A stretch of 64,000 bases of DNA from Crambe crambe (Eukaryota; Porifera; Demospongiae; Poecilosclerida; Crambeidae): positions 4,187,501 through 4,251,500 of the forward strand of contig OZ004583.1 of the NCBI GenBank assembly GCA_963924555.1, in the 5' to 3' direction. A program made the position numbers and the translations under genes. The notes beneath the pieces are model-generated. The model was given only the letters and a program-made list of their open reading frames with translations. It was not told where the DNA came from and did not search any database. Of the stretch, positions 48,627 to 59,871 are shown in pieces; the first letter of the stretch is position 1; each line of letters begins with the position of its first letter.

Positions 48627-51120
48627 ATGATGGATGCAAGGCAAGACAAGAATGACTACCATTGGTATAAGCCGAAAGATTACTTTCTTGACATATTTTC
48701 GCAACTTTCAAAGCTGAAGAACAATGACCAACTTTGTGACATTTCCATAGCAGTTTCTGACAAATTATACAGAGCTCATAAAATAATTTTGATCTCAGCA
48801 TCACCATACTTCAGGGCAATGTTTCTTTCAGGACTATCAGAATCACATAAAGATACAGTTGTTTTACAAGATATTGATTCAGAGGCCTTTGAAGCTATTT
48901 TGAACATGATATATAATGGTAAAATTCTAATCTCAGTCAGCACAGTTCAGTCTATCCTACGTGCTGCAAGCATTTTCCAGATTGATCACTTGAAACAAGC
49001 ATGTTCAGACTTCCTAGCAAAGCAACTTTCTCCCAATAACTGCCTGGGGATAAAGGCATTCGCTGAAGCACATGGATGCTGTGTGCTGACGGAACTAGCC
49101 CATCGACATGCTCTCTCTAGATTCACTGAAGTTTCTCGCTCTGAGGAGTTTCTGTCACTTGATTTAGAACAAGTTACTGAACTGCTGAGTCGTGATAATC
49201 TCAGAGTTAACAGTGAAGAGGATGTTTATGATGCTGCAGTGGGTTGGATTAATCACTGCATCGAGAAGCGAGCATGCTATATCTCAACTCTCATGCAAAT
49301 AGTTCGGCTACCATTACTGTCTCCAGCTGTGCTTGCTGATAAAGTCAAATCCAATGAATTTATTAATAGCAGTTTGGAGTGTAGGGACTTGATTGATGAA
49401 GCTTTAATTTCTTATCACCTTTTACCAGAAAGAAGAGACAGTATACCGGTTGAAAGGACCACTGTCCGTAAATGTTACTATGACATGGGGATAATTTATG
49501 CTGTGGGAGGCTTAAATTCGTTAGGTGGGACCTTGTCATCAGTTGAAAGGTCAGACAACTCCATTAGGCTGCAGATTGTACATAGCACTTGGTTTTAAGT
49601 AATTTTGTGTGAATGTGAGAGAAAATGCTATAGTGTTTTTGTTTGTTTGTTTGTTGTTGTTTGTTTTTTTTGTTGTTTTTTGTAGATACGACTCAAGCAA
49701 GGGGCAGTGGGAGAATTCTGATCCAATGCAAACCTTACGGAGTCGAGTGGGTGTGGCAGTGGTCAAAAAAAAGCTGTATGTATTTGGTGGGTATGATGGC
49801 TCTTCAAGGTTGAACACAGTAGAATGTTATCACCCTCAGGTACATTATTACTAGTACGAACTATACAACATAAAACTCTTCTAAGACTCACTGGTCAAGT
49901 AGAGCATTTGGCAGTACTTGTAGACAGACAAAACAAATCTTGAGGAAGAACTACATAATATGCATTTTTTGATACTTGACCAACCAACATGTGACAGTTA
50001 TAAATAGGAGAGTATCTGCTGCAGTGATACTGAAACCTTATTCATTCTTGCAGGAGGTAGTAAAGTGGGAATTGAAGTCTCCAATGAGCACTAAACGGAG
50101 TGCTTTAAGTACTGCTGTATTGGGGGAAGATATATATGTGATTGGAGGTTATGATGGCAACAGTGGCCTGTGCACTGTTGAAGTGTACGTGAGGGAGCAG
50201 CTAAAATGAATTGGATATTAATTTTGTTGCCTTAGAGAAGTCTGATGTGTTTTTGTTTATCTGTATTTAGGTACAGCACATCTCAGAATCAGTGGTCTGT
50301 TGCTCCATCAATGCATACATGCCGCAGTGCTGCTGGTGCTGCTGTCTTAGAGAACTATATTTATGTAGTGGGTAAGTAGTGTTCAGTGATGTGTTGCATA
50401 AGAAATTATGTACATTAAATTTTAGGTGGTCATGATGGTCTATCGATATTCAGCACAGTTGAAGTATATGATCCAGCTGAGAAGGTATGGACTATGGTGA
50501 CCCCTATGTTCACTCGCAGATGCAGAGTTGGTGTAACTACTGCAAGAGGAAAGCTATTTAGGTGAATAATTCTTCCTCTATGGTCCTACTCTTTACCTTA
50601 AAATTTTTTTTCCTGGCATAAAATGTATGTGATAATTTGTGTGGTGTGTAGTGTAGGAGGCTATGATGGACAAGTGTTTCTCAATACTGCTGAGTGTTAC
50701 GATCCTTCATCAAACCAGTGGACAATAGTCAATCCAATGACTTGCCGGAGAAGTGAGACTGTTTCCTCTCATACAGTTACTACATTTGACTTCAGCCTAT
50801 ACATTTGTTGAAGTGATAAATCCAACCCTTACCTGGGATGCCTTGTAGAGTATGATAATGAGCCAGATAAATTTTTATCTCCAATAATAATTATGGCTAG
50901 TGATATGCTCTGGAGGTGTTACAGTAGTACTTTCTCCCTCTCAGGTCGTGTTGGTGTGGCGTCTATAGCTCATCAAATTTATGCCATAGGTGGGTATGAT
51001 GGCCTCTCCAACCTCAGTTCAGTGGAGATATATGATTTGAACAAGGAAGAATGGACTACAGGTCCACCAATGAACAGACACCAGGGTGGAGTGGGGGTGG
51101 CAGTCCTTCCATTGGACTGA
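48627..51120 (+). CDS. KLHL18: Kelch-like protein 18 (BTB-BACK-Kelch, CUL3 adaptor)
   Basis: Exons 48627-49549, 49686-49839, 50054-50184, 50271-50371, 50426-50561, 50652-50752, 50945-51120; 573 aa, equal to vertebrate KLHL18 within a residue or so. BTB ~25-130 (LCDISIAVSDKLYRAHKIIL), BACK ~135-240 (LSPNNCLGIKAFAEAHGC), then six Kelch blades with repeated GGYDG (GGLNS, GGYDG, GGYDG, GGHDG, GGYDG, GGYDG). BTB and BACK sit in one exon; each later exon is about one blade, split between blades. In the family the BTB/BACK part binds CUL3 and the propeller binds substrates for ubiquitination. The two adjacent ATGs at 48627 and 48630 are the likely start. The frame stays open further upstream without homology. 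Confidence 0.95.
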
Positions 51121-52232
51121 GACAGTGACAAACACTCATGTACTTCATAATTATCACAGTGCAAGTCAATAATAATAGCGAATTATACCACATCATGATA
51201 ATAGAGATAAAGATAAAGCTATAGAGATTGAGCTGTCTTTCTACAGAAAGGGCAGTGTCCTTTGGATAAGACTTGAAGTTCATAATCATCAGTACACATT
51301 TATATTGTGTTGGGACAAGAAAAAGTGTCCTGATTAGAGTTTTTGCATTTCAGGGAGTCCACATTTAGGGGTCCCACTGTATAGTTTCAATTCTCAGCTA
51401 TGAAAGAAACATCCATCATGCTACAGTATAGCTAACTACAGTGTGAATGAGTATAAGCATAATAGGTAGATTTCAAAGTATAATAGGTACTGTGCATGGG
51501 AATTTGAGAATAGCATAATAGGGAGAAAAACTAGCATAATTTATAGAGGCCCATGCAACAATGTACAACAGTTGGAGCATGTGCACATGCAAAAAATAGT
51601 TACAACAGTGTGTGTGAATGAGTCTGCATGCAGTTCTGAGTTCTCATAATGACATTTTTACCAACACTCCAGTTATTAAGCATGTCAGTTAGGTGTAATG
51701 TTGGGATTCTCTGGATCATATCTGCTATGAATGCCATAATGACTCTGGAAAGTGCTAGTTCTTGACGAATTACTGAAATCAGATAGTAATACCTCACCTC
51801 TACAATCATAAGAAACAACATTGAATGATGGTGTACACTGGTACCTAATATCTAGTTTTCATGACAGCCTATAGCTACTCCATAATAGTGGTCACTCAGG
51901 TGATGACACAAATCTCATTAGTTCAAAATGTCAGTCATGCAAAAAAGTATGTTATCCACTAGCTACACTTAATAATGGGTACAGAATAGCTCTCTATCCT
52001 GCCTGTGCATGTGTGCACATGCAGCAAGGTGTACAGGTTTATAATTACACCTGTAGACAATGGTTGTTTGAACAGACCACTATGTAATATAGAAAATTCA
52101 ATGCCCTCCAATTTTAAGTTCTTCATTCCACTTTCATACATAGCTAACTGGAAATACATGTTACCACCGCTTAGCCAGGTTAATTTCAGTAACCTCAATG
52201 ATCATATACTAATAAGTAAAAATCACAAATTC
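51121..52232. other. Intergenic, 3' of KLHL18
   Basis: No supported gene. The short minus-strand ORFs here have no motifs. Confidence 0.5.
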
Positions 52233-52833
52233 TTAAGGGTGCAGGCACATAGTAACCAAGGCATGCGCTAGTACTAGCACTAATTAACCACAAACACTAC
52301 CGCGCTAAAATAACAGATAGTAAACACAATAGCAGCTGCTGCTTTGGCACATATAAAATCCATGCTAGCATGAATAATGAACAAGTCATTGCAACTCAGA
52401 AACTATGCATGGGAATGAGCCAATATTTTGCATATGGCAACTACTTGATAAGGTCTAAAAAGTTACATTTTGCTTTAGTTTATAGCTAGTACAGAATGTG
52501 CAGGACACTAGATCCTATAATTATGGATAAATTAAAAAGTAGAATGTGAATTGATAAAAACTAAATGTAATTTTTATGGCAATAAGTATAAGAAGCTGTA
52601 TATCAAAAATCAGCCATTGATTCCAAGTGGTCATTGAGATGTAACACAGTTTACCTTGAGAATGGAATCAGTCATAACATCAGTCATTTAGATTGGTCCT
52701 CCTTTATTTTTGTGTATGTGGTACTATTCTGATACTTAATAATGTGGTGCAAGTTAGAAATTTCTATCATGAATAGTTTTAAGTTAATTTTCCCTAGCAA
52801 CCATGCGTGGGTGGAGTGTGCCTGCACCCTTAA
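52233..52833. repeat. 601-bp TTAA-flanked inverted-repeat element
   Basis: Begins TTAAGGGTGCAGGCACA and ends with the exact complement TGTGCCTGCACCCTTAA. Inside, catgcgctag and accatgcgtgg continue a weaker inverted match. TTAA at both ends suggests insertion at a TTAA target (piggyBac or Kolobok class). There is no transposase inside. 52834-53451 holds nothing else recognised. Confidence 0.85.
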
Positions 52834-53451
52834 AATGCTCAAAAAATGCTAGCATAATTTATCAAGGCCTATTAATAAATGTTACAGTATGTTGTCTGCA
52901 TAATGTACATGCTGCAACTGCGCCAGATGCACATTTTTTTTCCTAAAAAGATATCACACCACTATATACAATCACCACTACCCCCTAGAGCATCATACAT
53001 TTCTCCTATTTGCTTCAGCCTTCTCACAGCAGCTTCAGTCTCTCAGTGCAAGTGGTAGTTCTTGGAGGTACAGAGTGACTAGAACTACAGATTATAGTTG
53101 CTATACATTGTAGTAGTAGGTATAGAATTGACATGTGTAACACATAATAGTTGGCTCCTACATGTAGGCACACATTCCGCACATATATCAGATTGTGTGC
53201 AGCATAATAATGTGCATGCTGCTTACAAAAATGTGTGCACACATACACAGGATAGGAACAGCATGCTTTGGCCACAGTGTTGAAGTGTAGCAAAAGAAAC
53301 AAGCAAAAATGGAATAACAATACCTTTCATTGATGGACATTGTAGCTACATGTGGTCAGTGCCATGTTTAGATATTACATATCAACATGAAGTGATAATA
53401 AAAATATTCTATTGTCCTAATATAGACTGCTAATGACTAATAATGGTCCCT

Positions 53452-56400
53452 CTAACAAATGGAATCTAATGAAATTTTTAAATATACTGAGAAGAATTGC
53501 TCCCACGCTTGAAGTACACTTACAACAGTCAAAGTTGTCATGTGAGGATTATCATCTGTATTACTGTAAGAAAAAATTCTGTCACGATCTCTCTCCAAAC
53601 ACAACACTAAATGTTTTTGTGATTTCCTATGACCAGATGTTAGTACTGTTGGGAATGGAAGTTTATCTCGCATCAATGAATAACACCATAACAGGCGACT
53701 AATTCGCCCATTACCATCTTCAAAGGGATGTAGAGAGCAAATGTTAAAGTGGAGCCAACTTGCAAGCTCATATGGGTCGTGTGGACTGGAGAATTTCTCA
53801 TTATATTCTTTAACGAACTTTGCCATGTTATGAGGAATGCATGTGTAAGAAGGATAGACATGTCCACCACCTGACATCACGGAAATAGTCCGATAGGAAC
53901 CAGCATTGATTAATAGACCCTGTTCATTTTTTAAACCATGCATCATAATGCCATGTGCTTTCTTTATCACATTTTCAGTAAGATCCGGTAAATCATCTCT
54001 TCCTTCAGGGTTGCAGAGGAGTTCAAAGGCTTTAAAATGTTGTTTCACTTGGATGTGGCTCGGTGTGCTTACCTAATAAAACAAATTAGAGGTGTATATA
54101 AAGCCAAAAAACAGGTATAAAAAAGCTGAAGTTAGCTCGAGATAACTCAATCATTAATGAATATGTGAATATGTATTGCATAGTGAGAAATTTTTAAGGT
54201 CCAAAAATCATCAATAATTGATTGCCAACTGGCCACACCCCCTTGTAGACAAAGAAAGTAGCAGTGAAGGATGAGCTATGCACTAAAGCACACTTCACTT
54301 ACATAAATGTGTAAGATAGAAATTTGTGCAAATATTATTCCTCAAATTTTTTTTGCTATATTAAGCATATCCATACAAGCTGCTAGGTTTAATCATGACA
54401 TTGAGGTTGCTCACATTATCTTATCAGAGAGGACGATAGTACTCCCTAAGTAGGGATGGCACGGATTGCCCCATTGCACCAATACAAAGCATTTTTTCAT
54501 TATGCAGGAATGCTTCTCTTCTACTATCAACAGCTCCTGTCTTGAAAGACAAAGCAGTGTCATTTTACAGCGATTGCTGTTTTCATCTGGTCGTTCATCA
54601 TCATCAAATAACTTATTTCAGAAATGGTTCATTCAAATGCTTATACCACTCTACTCAGAAATGACTGTACTATAATCCTTTAATTCGACATTTCAAAAAT
54701 AATTCCAACCTGATAGCTTTCAACCTACAACGTGGCAGACATTTTTATGCATCACATCTGACTGGCACTGGTCTGGTTATGAATCAAGCCTTGATGCAAC
54801 TCTGACAATCAACTGTATAAATATGAGCATTTACCCTTCCTTTTGGCTGAAACCTCTGATAAACTGCATAGCTAAAGTACATATCTGGGATGGATAGGAG
54901 GATCACAGCATCCAGTTGCTACAAAGTAATGAGTATCTCTGAGACTATAATTATCCTAGATACATGCACCATATATTCATTATGGCTATCTGCATTATAT
55001 ATATATATATATATATAAAAATGAACAAGGAAAAATATTTATTCTAAATAAAAAGAAGTAGGGATGGCTGTGTGCGGTTCAAAAAAGTTCAGCAACAAGA
55101 GGAGTGAACTTCAGTCAAGTAACCCCATCTTGGCCTATCATGGGAGTGAAGTAGGAATAGTTAGCTCAAAGTTTGGTAATATTGGTGATGGGTAAGGGGT
55201 TACTTACTGAAGTTCACTTGAACTGCACACAGCCATCCCTACTTTTCTTTTTTATTTGTTTTCCTTTACTTGTCATAAGAGTGGCTCTGTGTATTAGTAT
55301 TCTTATGTGGTGAGGCTAGCAGAACTCCATTTTCTTCTTTCAACACAATTCAATATACCCACATCATGCATGGTGATGACCCTTACTTTAACTACACTTC
55401 TTGATATTGTTAGGCTACAAGGTGCTTTACAGAGAAATGTAGGGTGAGCCTGATGATCCTGATTGATGTGGTTAGAGTTTCTTGTGCATGGTGAATTTCT
55501 TGATTATTTGTGCAGGTATTTACCTTGAAAGCTGGTGCATATACGACTAGAGAGCCAACAACAACAGGTATTACAAGCACTAGAATCCTCGTTGTACAAA
55601 ATGCTGATTTTATAAGAGGAATATAAGGAGAATATGCATGACGAGACTCATTCCTCCCATGACTTTCATACCCTAATCTGCACTTCAACATTACCCTTCC
55701 CAGTAACAATGAGAACACCATCTTGATTCATGAAGAACATGTAATAAAACCATTGAAAAGTTCAAGTTAGATCTTAGGTGTAGTAGATGCAAAGTGACAA
55801 GACAAAGAAGTGATCCTGCACTAGCTATCGGAAAAACCGAAAAACAACTAACAAAAAAACTGACGCAGTTAAAAAAATTCTGCAAGGCATTAGCCTCGTA
55901 CCCAGGCCTTATAAATAAGGGCCTGGTATCCACTGTTTGCGCATGGCATCTATGAATATCATTATAGTGTGCCAATGACGCCGTAGAGTGGGAGGTGCTA
56001 ATTTGATGACTCAACATTTGCTGCAAGAACAAGACTCAGTAGCCAAGTTCTCCTTGGAAGCAGACTTTGAAGAGGTGATTATGGAGGCCTTCACACACTT
56101 CTTTCTCAATCCTCTGACCTGATCCTCCATCTGGAGCAAGAGCTGCGCTTCTCTTTTCCAGCTAGCTACCACCTCTTTTTCTTATTAAAGAATCTCGCGC
56201 GGCCAAACCTTTCCGAGACAAATGGAAGTTCTGGTCCACTACAAAAGGCAGAACTTAGCTCTTCCCAAAACCAGTCGGCAGACATGAAAATACTTCGTAG
56301 ACAGACCTGATGGGCCAAGCTCTGTTCCTCCACATCAGGCAAGCCCAACATCTTGGAAAGCAACGGCATCAGAGAAATAAGTGTCGTTGCCGTTGGTAGC

Positions 56401-57285
56401 CACGTTGGTAGCCTACCTTATCGGTAGCTGAAGCTGGAGAAGCACCCTGTTCTATCTAGCCGTCATAGAAACAAGGCCCCGCCCAATATATTGTGACATG
56501 TTACGTATCCTAAAATTTCCAAAAGTGCAGAAAACCGTGAAAAACCAGCACATGTGCAAACACTAGATACCAGGCCCTTATTTTAATAAGGCCTTTACCA
56601 CATTGTGTGCATAACTAGGCCTGTAGCCAGCCTGTAGACAAAGCCTATTGGCTATTGTCCAGAAAAGGTCATATCCTAGCTATAACTCTGCCCTACTGAG
56701 ACTCTAAAGCAGCAGAGACTTTGGTGCTAACTTATAAGTCTTGCTGTAAAACACTAGTGGATTGTGAAGAAGTGGTACCATCTTCATCTACTCATAATCT
56801 TCATACTTTATAGCAACAATTGAGCTAGCTGGCTAAGTCATTGTTTATTATTTCATAAAGTGGGCATGGTTTGCACACGAACGTTCAAAAGCTAGTTCTG
56901 GCCAATGTAAGGCAATTCTGTCATTTTTGATAATCTTACTAGGCTGACTGGAATATCACAGTGTCAGAATTTCCCCACCCTTATAATTGCTTAAAGGCAG
57001 GCCTTTTTCTTGACAAAGACTTACTTTTGTATTGCTCAAAGCATTCTCTACGTCATCCATGCTGATTCCTTTTGGGAGGGTATCTTCAAGAAGATTACTA
57101 AACCATATTAATTTCACTGCCATCTTATCTTTAAATTCTTTCATTCCTTTGGCGTACTTAGCTTCAAAGGACAGGGTTTTCTCCCATTTTTCTTGTATTT
57201 TCACACATTTCTGCCAAACATTAAAAGGATCTTCAAACCCCGGCAAAAATCGGAGCTTCGCTAATGGCGGGCCTGCCTGAGTCAT
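53452..57285 (-). CDS. Fic-domain protein A (AMP-transferase fold)
   Basis: Two exons (minus): 57285-57025 and 54072-53452, joined in phase 0; 293 aa. The N-terminal helical part has SNLLED at residues 63-68, matching the place of the inhibitory (S/T)-x-x-x-E-(G/N) helix, with Asp as the last residue. The flap region reads INAGSYRTISVMSGGGHVYP. The Fic motif HPFEDGNGRISR is at 202-213, with all catalytic and phosphate-binding residues. Fic enzymes transfer AMP or related groups to Ser/Thr/Tyr hydroxyls, or remove them. There is no TPR, signal peptide or membrane segment as in FICD. The 2.95-kb intron carries two inverted-repeat elements. It is divergent from Fic protein B. Confidence 0.88.
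55058..55242. repeat. GTAGGGATGGC-ended inverted-repeat MITE
   Basis: 185 bp in the Fic A intron. The left end GTAGGGATGGCTGTGTGCGG is matched inverted at the right end (ctgcacacagccatccctac), and gtgaacttcagtcaagtaac pairs with gttactt.actgaagttcac. A similar start (gtagggatggcacgg) stands alone at 54451. Confidence 0.9.
55903..56594. repeat. ~690-bp element with ~45-bp inverted ends (GGCCTTAT)
   Basis: The left end caggccttataaataagggc, then ctggtatcc.ctgtttgcgcatg, matches the inverted right end aaggccttattaaaataagg, then gcctggtatc.agtgtttgca. Each end is itself a small palindrome. A 67-codon minus-strand ORF at 56369-56166 lies inside and is not recognised. Confidence 0.8.
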
Positions 57286-57858
57286 CCCGATCCCTGAGCT
57301 GAGTGACTGGCGCTTCTTTCCAAATGTGTGTACCGCCCACAGGATTGCATCACGCAACCATCAAGACGACCATCTTGACCATCACGACCATCGATCACGA
57401 CCATCTTGACCATCACGACCATCATGACCATATCGACGACTATCATCGACCATGACGTCATCATATCGAATATCAGCACGAAAAGCCTATAGGAATACTT
57501 AGTCTGGCATAGCACCGCCCACCGACTAAAGTCGGTGGGCGGTGCTGTGCCAGACTAAGGAATACTTGCTCGTTCGCTCGCTGTAACTCAAATGTTGTAC
57601 ATTGCCCTAGTTATATTTGTTACAGTCAAGCGTTGTTGTTGGACTTGTTACTGTTGAGAAGCTTGCAGATACAACTAGCTGCACCGATTATTATGCGCAT
57701 GCGTAAAATGTGTTATGCATATCAGCTCAGGACATTCCAATAGGCATTCCTGTCGTTTCTTGAGCTTTGTATACGCTTTTTGAGTGGACCCAACGTACAT
57801 GTATAACCTGGACTGACATCTGAAGAGCAACTTTCAATCGCTGACACTTAGCGACGTC
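57286..57858. promoter_or_regulatory. Divergent region between the two Fic genes
   Basis: 573 bp between opposing start codons. 57358-57465 is a degenerate minisatellite of 9-11-bp units (ccatcacga, ccatcttga). 57500-57557 is a hairpin element (separate entry). A shared promoter is possible but no core elements are evident. Confidence 0.45.
57500..57557. mobile_element. 58-bp hairpin mini-transposon with 9-bp target duplication
   Basis: TAGTCTGGC...GCCAGACTA with 27-bp arms (one mismatch) and almost no loop. It is flanked on both sides by AGGAATACT (57491-57499 and 57558-57566). The termini resemble the P-like element ends (TAGTCTCG...CGAGACTA). Confidence 0.9.
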
Positions 57859-59685
57859 ATGGACCCTACACGTACGTCAGTCAGGTACTAGCTATAGCTA
57901 TCTATAAATCATTGGCCAGGGATTGAAACCATTGGCTTTGTTGAGAGGTTGGAGGCCCTTTGGAGGTTTTCTTTTATAGCCCCATTTAGATGAAGTCATA
58001 TAAATAGTGATTCCGGAAGCCATACATTTCCTGAAACTTTCCCTAGCTTATAACAAGGCCTACCTGCTGCTGTAGGTTTCCCAAGAACAGGTGAAGTATA
58101 TAGATGCTACAGAGATTTGCTATTTTCCCATATAAATTTCCATTGAACTAAAAATCAATGGCGACATAGCCAACTGGTCCATTTGGTGTTTGAGTAGTTA
58201 GTACATTTATTAAGCTACTCTGGATGTGAGTTTCATGTTCATGTGTTAACTTGTCTCTGAGATAGAACTAGTTATAATAATTATGTGGGCAGGTCTAGCT
58301 TTCAGAATCACTAATATAAACCCCTATGAGTAGCAGTACTGGCTAGTAGTCACTTTTGTACCAGCGAACTGCATAAATAATACTTAATACAGGAGCTTGT
58401 ACACTATAAAAACAAAGCATACACTGCACACTCATAGTGTATGTATAGGGACATTTTAGTGTGCAATGGTGTCTAGAGTGTGCATTTGAGTGTACATTGC
58501 ACACTCATAGTGTATGTATAGGGACATTTTAGTGTACATAGAGTGTGTGTATTGGGACATTTTGATATCGACATTCCAGCTTTCACAATAACATCTAACC
58601 ACATGATCCAGATCATCAGGCTCACCCCATGAATTTAATTATGCGTTATAATGCACATATGTAGTATAATACCATTGTGCCACCCTATAGCTAATGCTTA
58701 AAATATTGTAAATTTTCTAGCCGCTCTACCTCCATTTTCGGATCACAATGGATACCTATTCAAAGATATACTAGGACATACCCCTGAAGCAGCACACCAA
58801 TTTTGTACAGAAATTCAGGATAAGTGGCGTGAGGATTTTTCTAAAGATGCTGAGCTTGCTAAATATATGAAGGAATGGAAAAAAACTAGGGCTATTCATT
58901 TAGTGTGTATATCAAATAAGTTTGGGGCTACTTTTCCAGATAAAGTGGATGAATTGAAAACGTATCAGCTGCTATCTGATATTTATGATTCAAAAAAAAC
59001 ATGTGACACTGATGAAACACAGGTTGGCAGTAGTGATGCTGAAGAAGATCGGACTAGTGAACGTCAACTAAAGCAACACTTAAATGCTTTGCTTCCCCTT
59101 ATTGATAATCCTGATGATTTATCAGAAAAATTAATCAAAGAAGCACATCATCATCTCATGAAAGATCTGTCTAGTGAGGGTCATACTATTACTGCTGGAT
59201 TTTATAGAGAAAACGCAGTACATGCTGGGAATCATACTTTCATTCGTCATGAAGATGTTCCTGCTTCTATGACGAGGATTATTAAGCAATATAATGAAAG
59301 ATTTGAAAAAAAACATAATTCCATTGAACTTGCTAGTTGGCTTTTGATGGAAATGCTACAAATACATCCATTTCAGGATGGAAATGGACGTTTATCACGT
59401 TTACTTTGGTGCTATTCACTAATGAGAGATGGACTGCCATTTCCAGTCATTCCTTTCCCAGGAAGAAACAAAGCTTACAAACAGTACATAAAATGCATTC
59501 AGCGGGATCAGGATAGTTTTGATAATTCAAATAAACACATGAATTCACTAACTCTTATTAGTATCACAATGACATGGAAAAACTTTATTATAAATTTGAA
59601 ATTGGAAAATCCAACAAAGTATGACATGATCATCACTTGGTTGAAGGAAAGTGGTAACATGCTTAAGAGTAACTATGATAAGTAA
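57859..59685 (+). CDS. Fic-domain protein B (AMP-transferase fold)
   Basis: The large exon 58721-59685 is certain from residue 6 on. A 13-bp first exon 57859-57871 (MDPT, donor GTACGT) fits in phase, giving 325 aa. An in-frame Met at 58867 is the fallback start. The region aligned with the inhibitory helix of Fic A reads SNKFGA (residues 69-74), so Glu is replaced by Gly. A linker rich in Asp/Glu/Ser follows, then the flap (ITAGFYRENAVHAGNHTFIR) and the Fic motif HPFQDGNGRLSR (about 220-231), complete. The two Fic proteins share SRLLWCYSLMRD and are paralogues. Intron 57872-58720 contains only a TACACT-type repeat. The first exon is less certain than the rest. Confidence 0.85.
58400..58570. 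repeat. TACACT-type repeat, rearranged copy
   Basis: The block tgcacactcatagtgtatgt followed by atagggacattttagtg occurs twice in direct order, with a third variant gtgtgtgtattgggacatttt. It is related in composition to the hairpin at 31308-31430. Confidence 0.7.
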
Positions 59686-59871
59686 CATTGTTTTGCTGTG
59701 CTGCTTGTTTGTGTTGCATTCATTAGTTATGATATTTAAATAAATTATTTTGTTAGCTCTGGTATTCTCCTTGACACATGCGCTTGTACAAATTAACCTT
59801 TGAATCATGATGGATGTAGGTACGAGTGTAATAATATAAATATTCATACAATCAAAGTAAAACAACTATAG

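Noticed and set aside
57286..57357. N-terminal extension of Fic A (RDAILWAVHTFGKK)
   Set aside because: It begins at a TTG codon; the in-frame ATG at 57285 is the better start.
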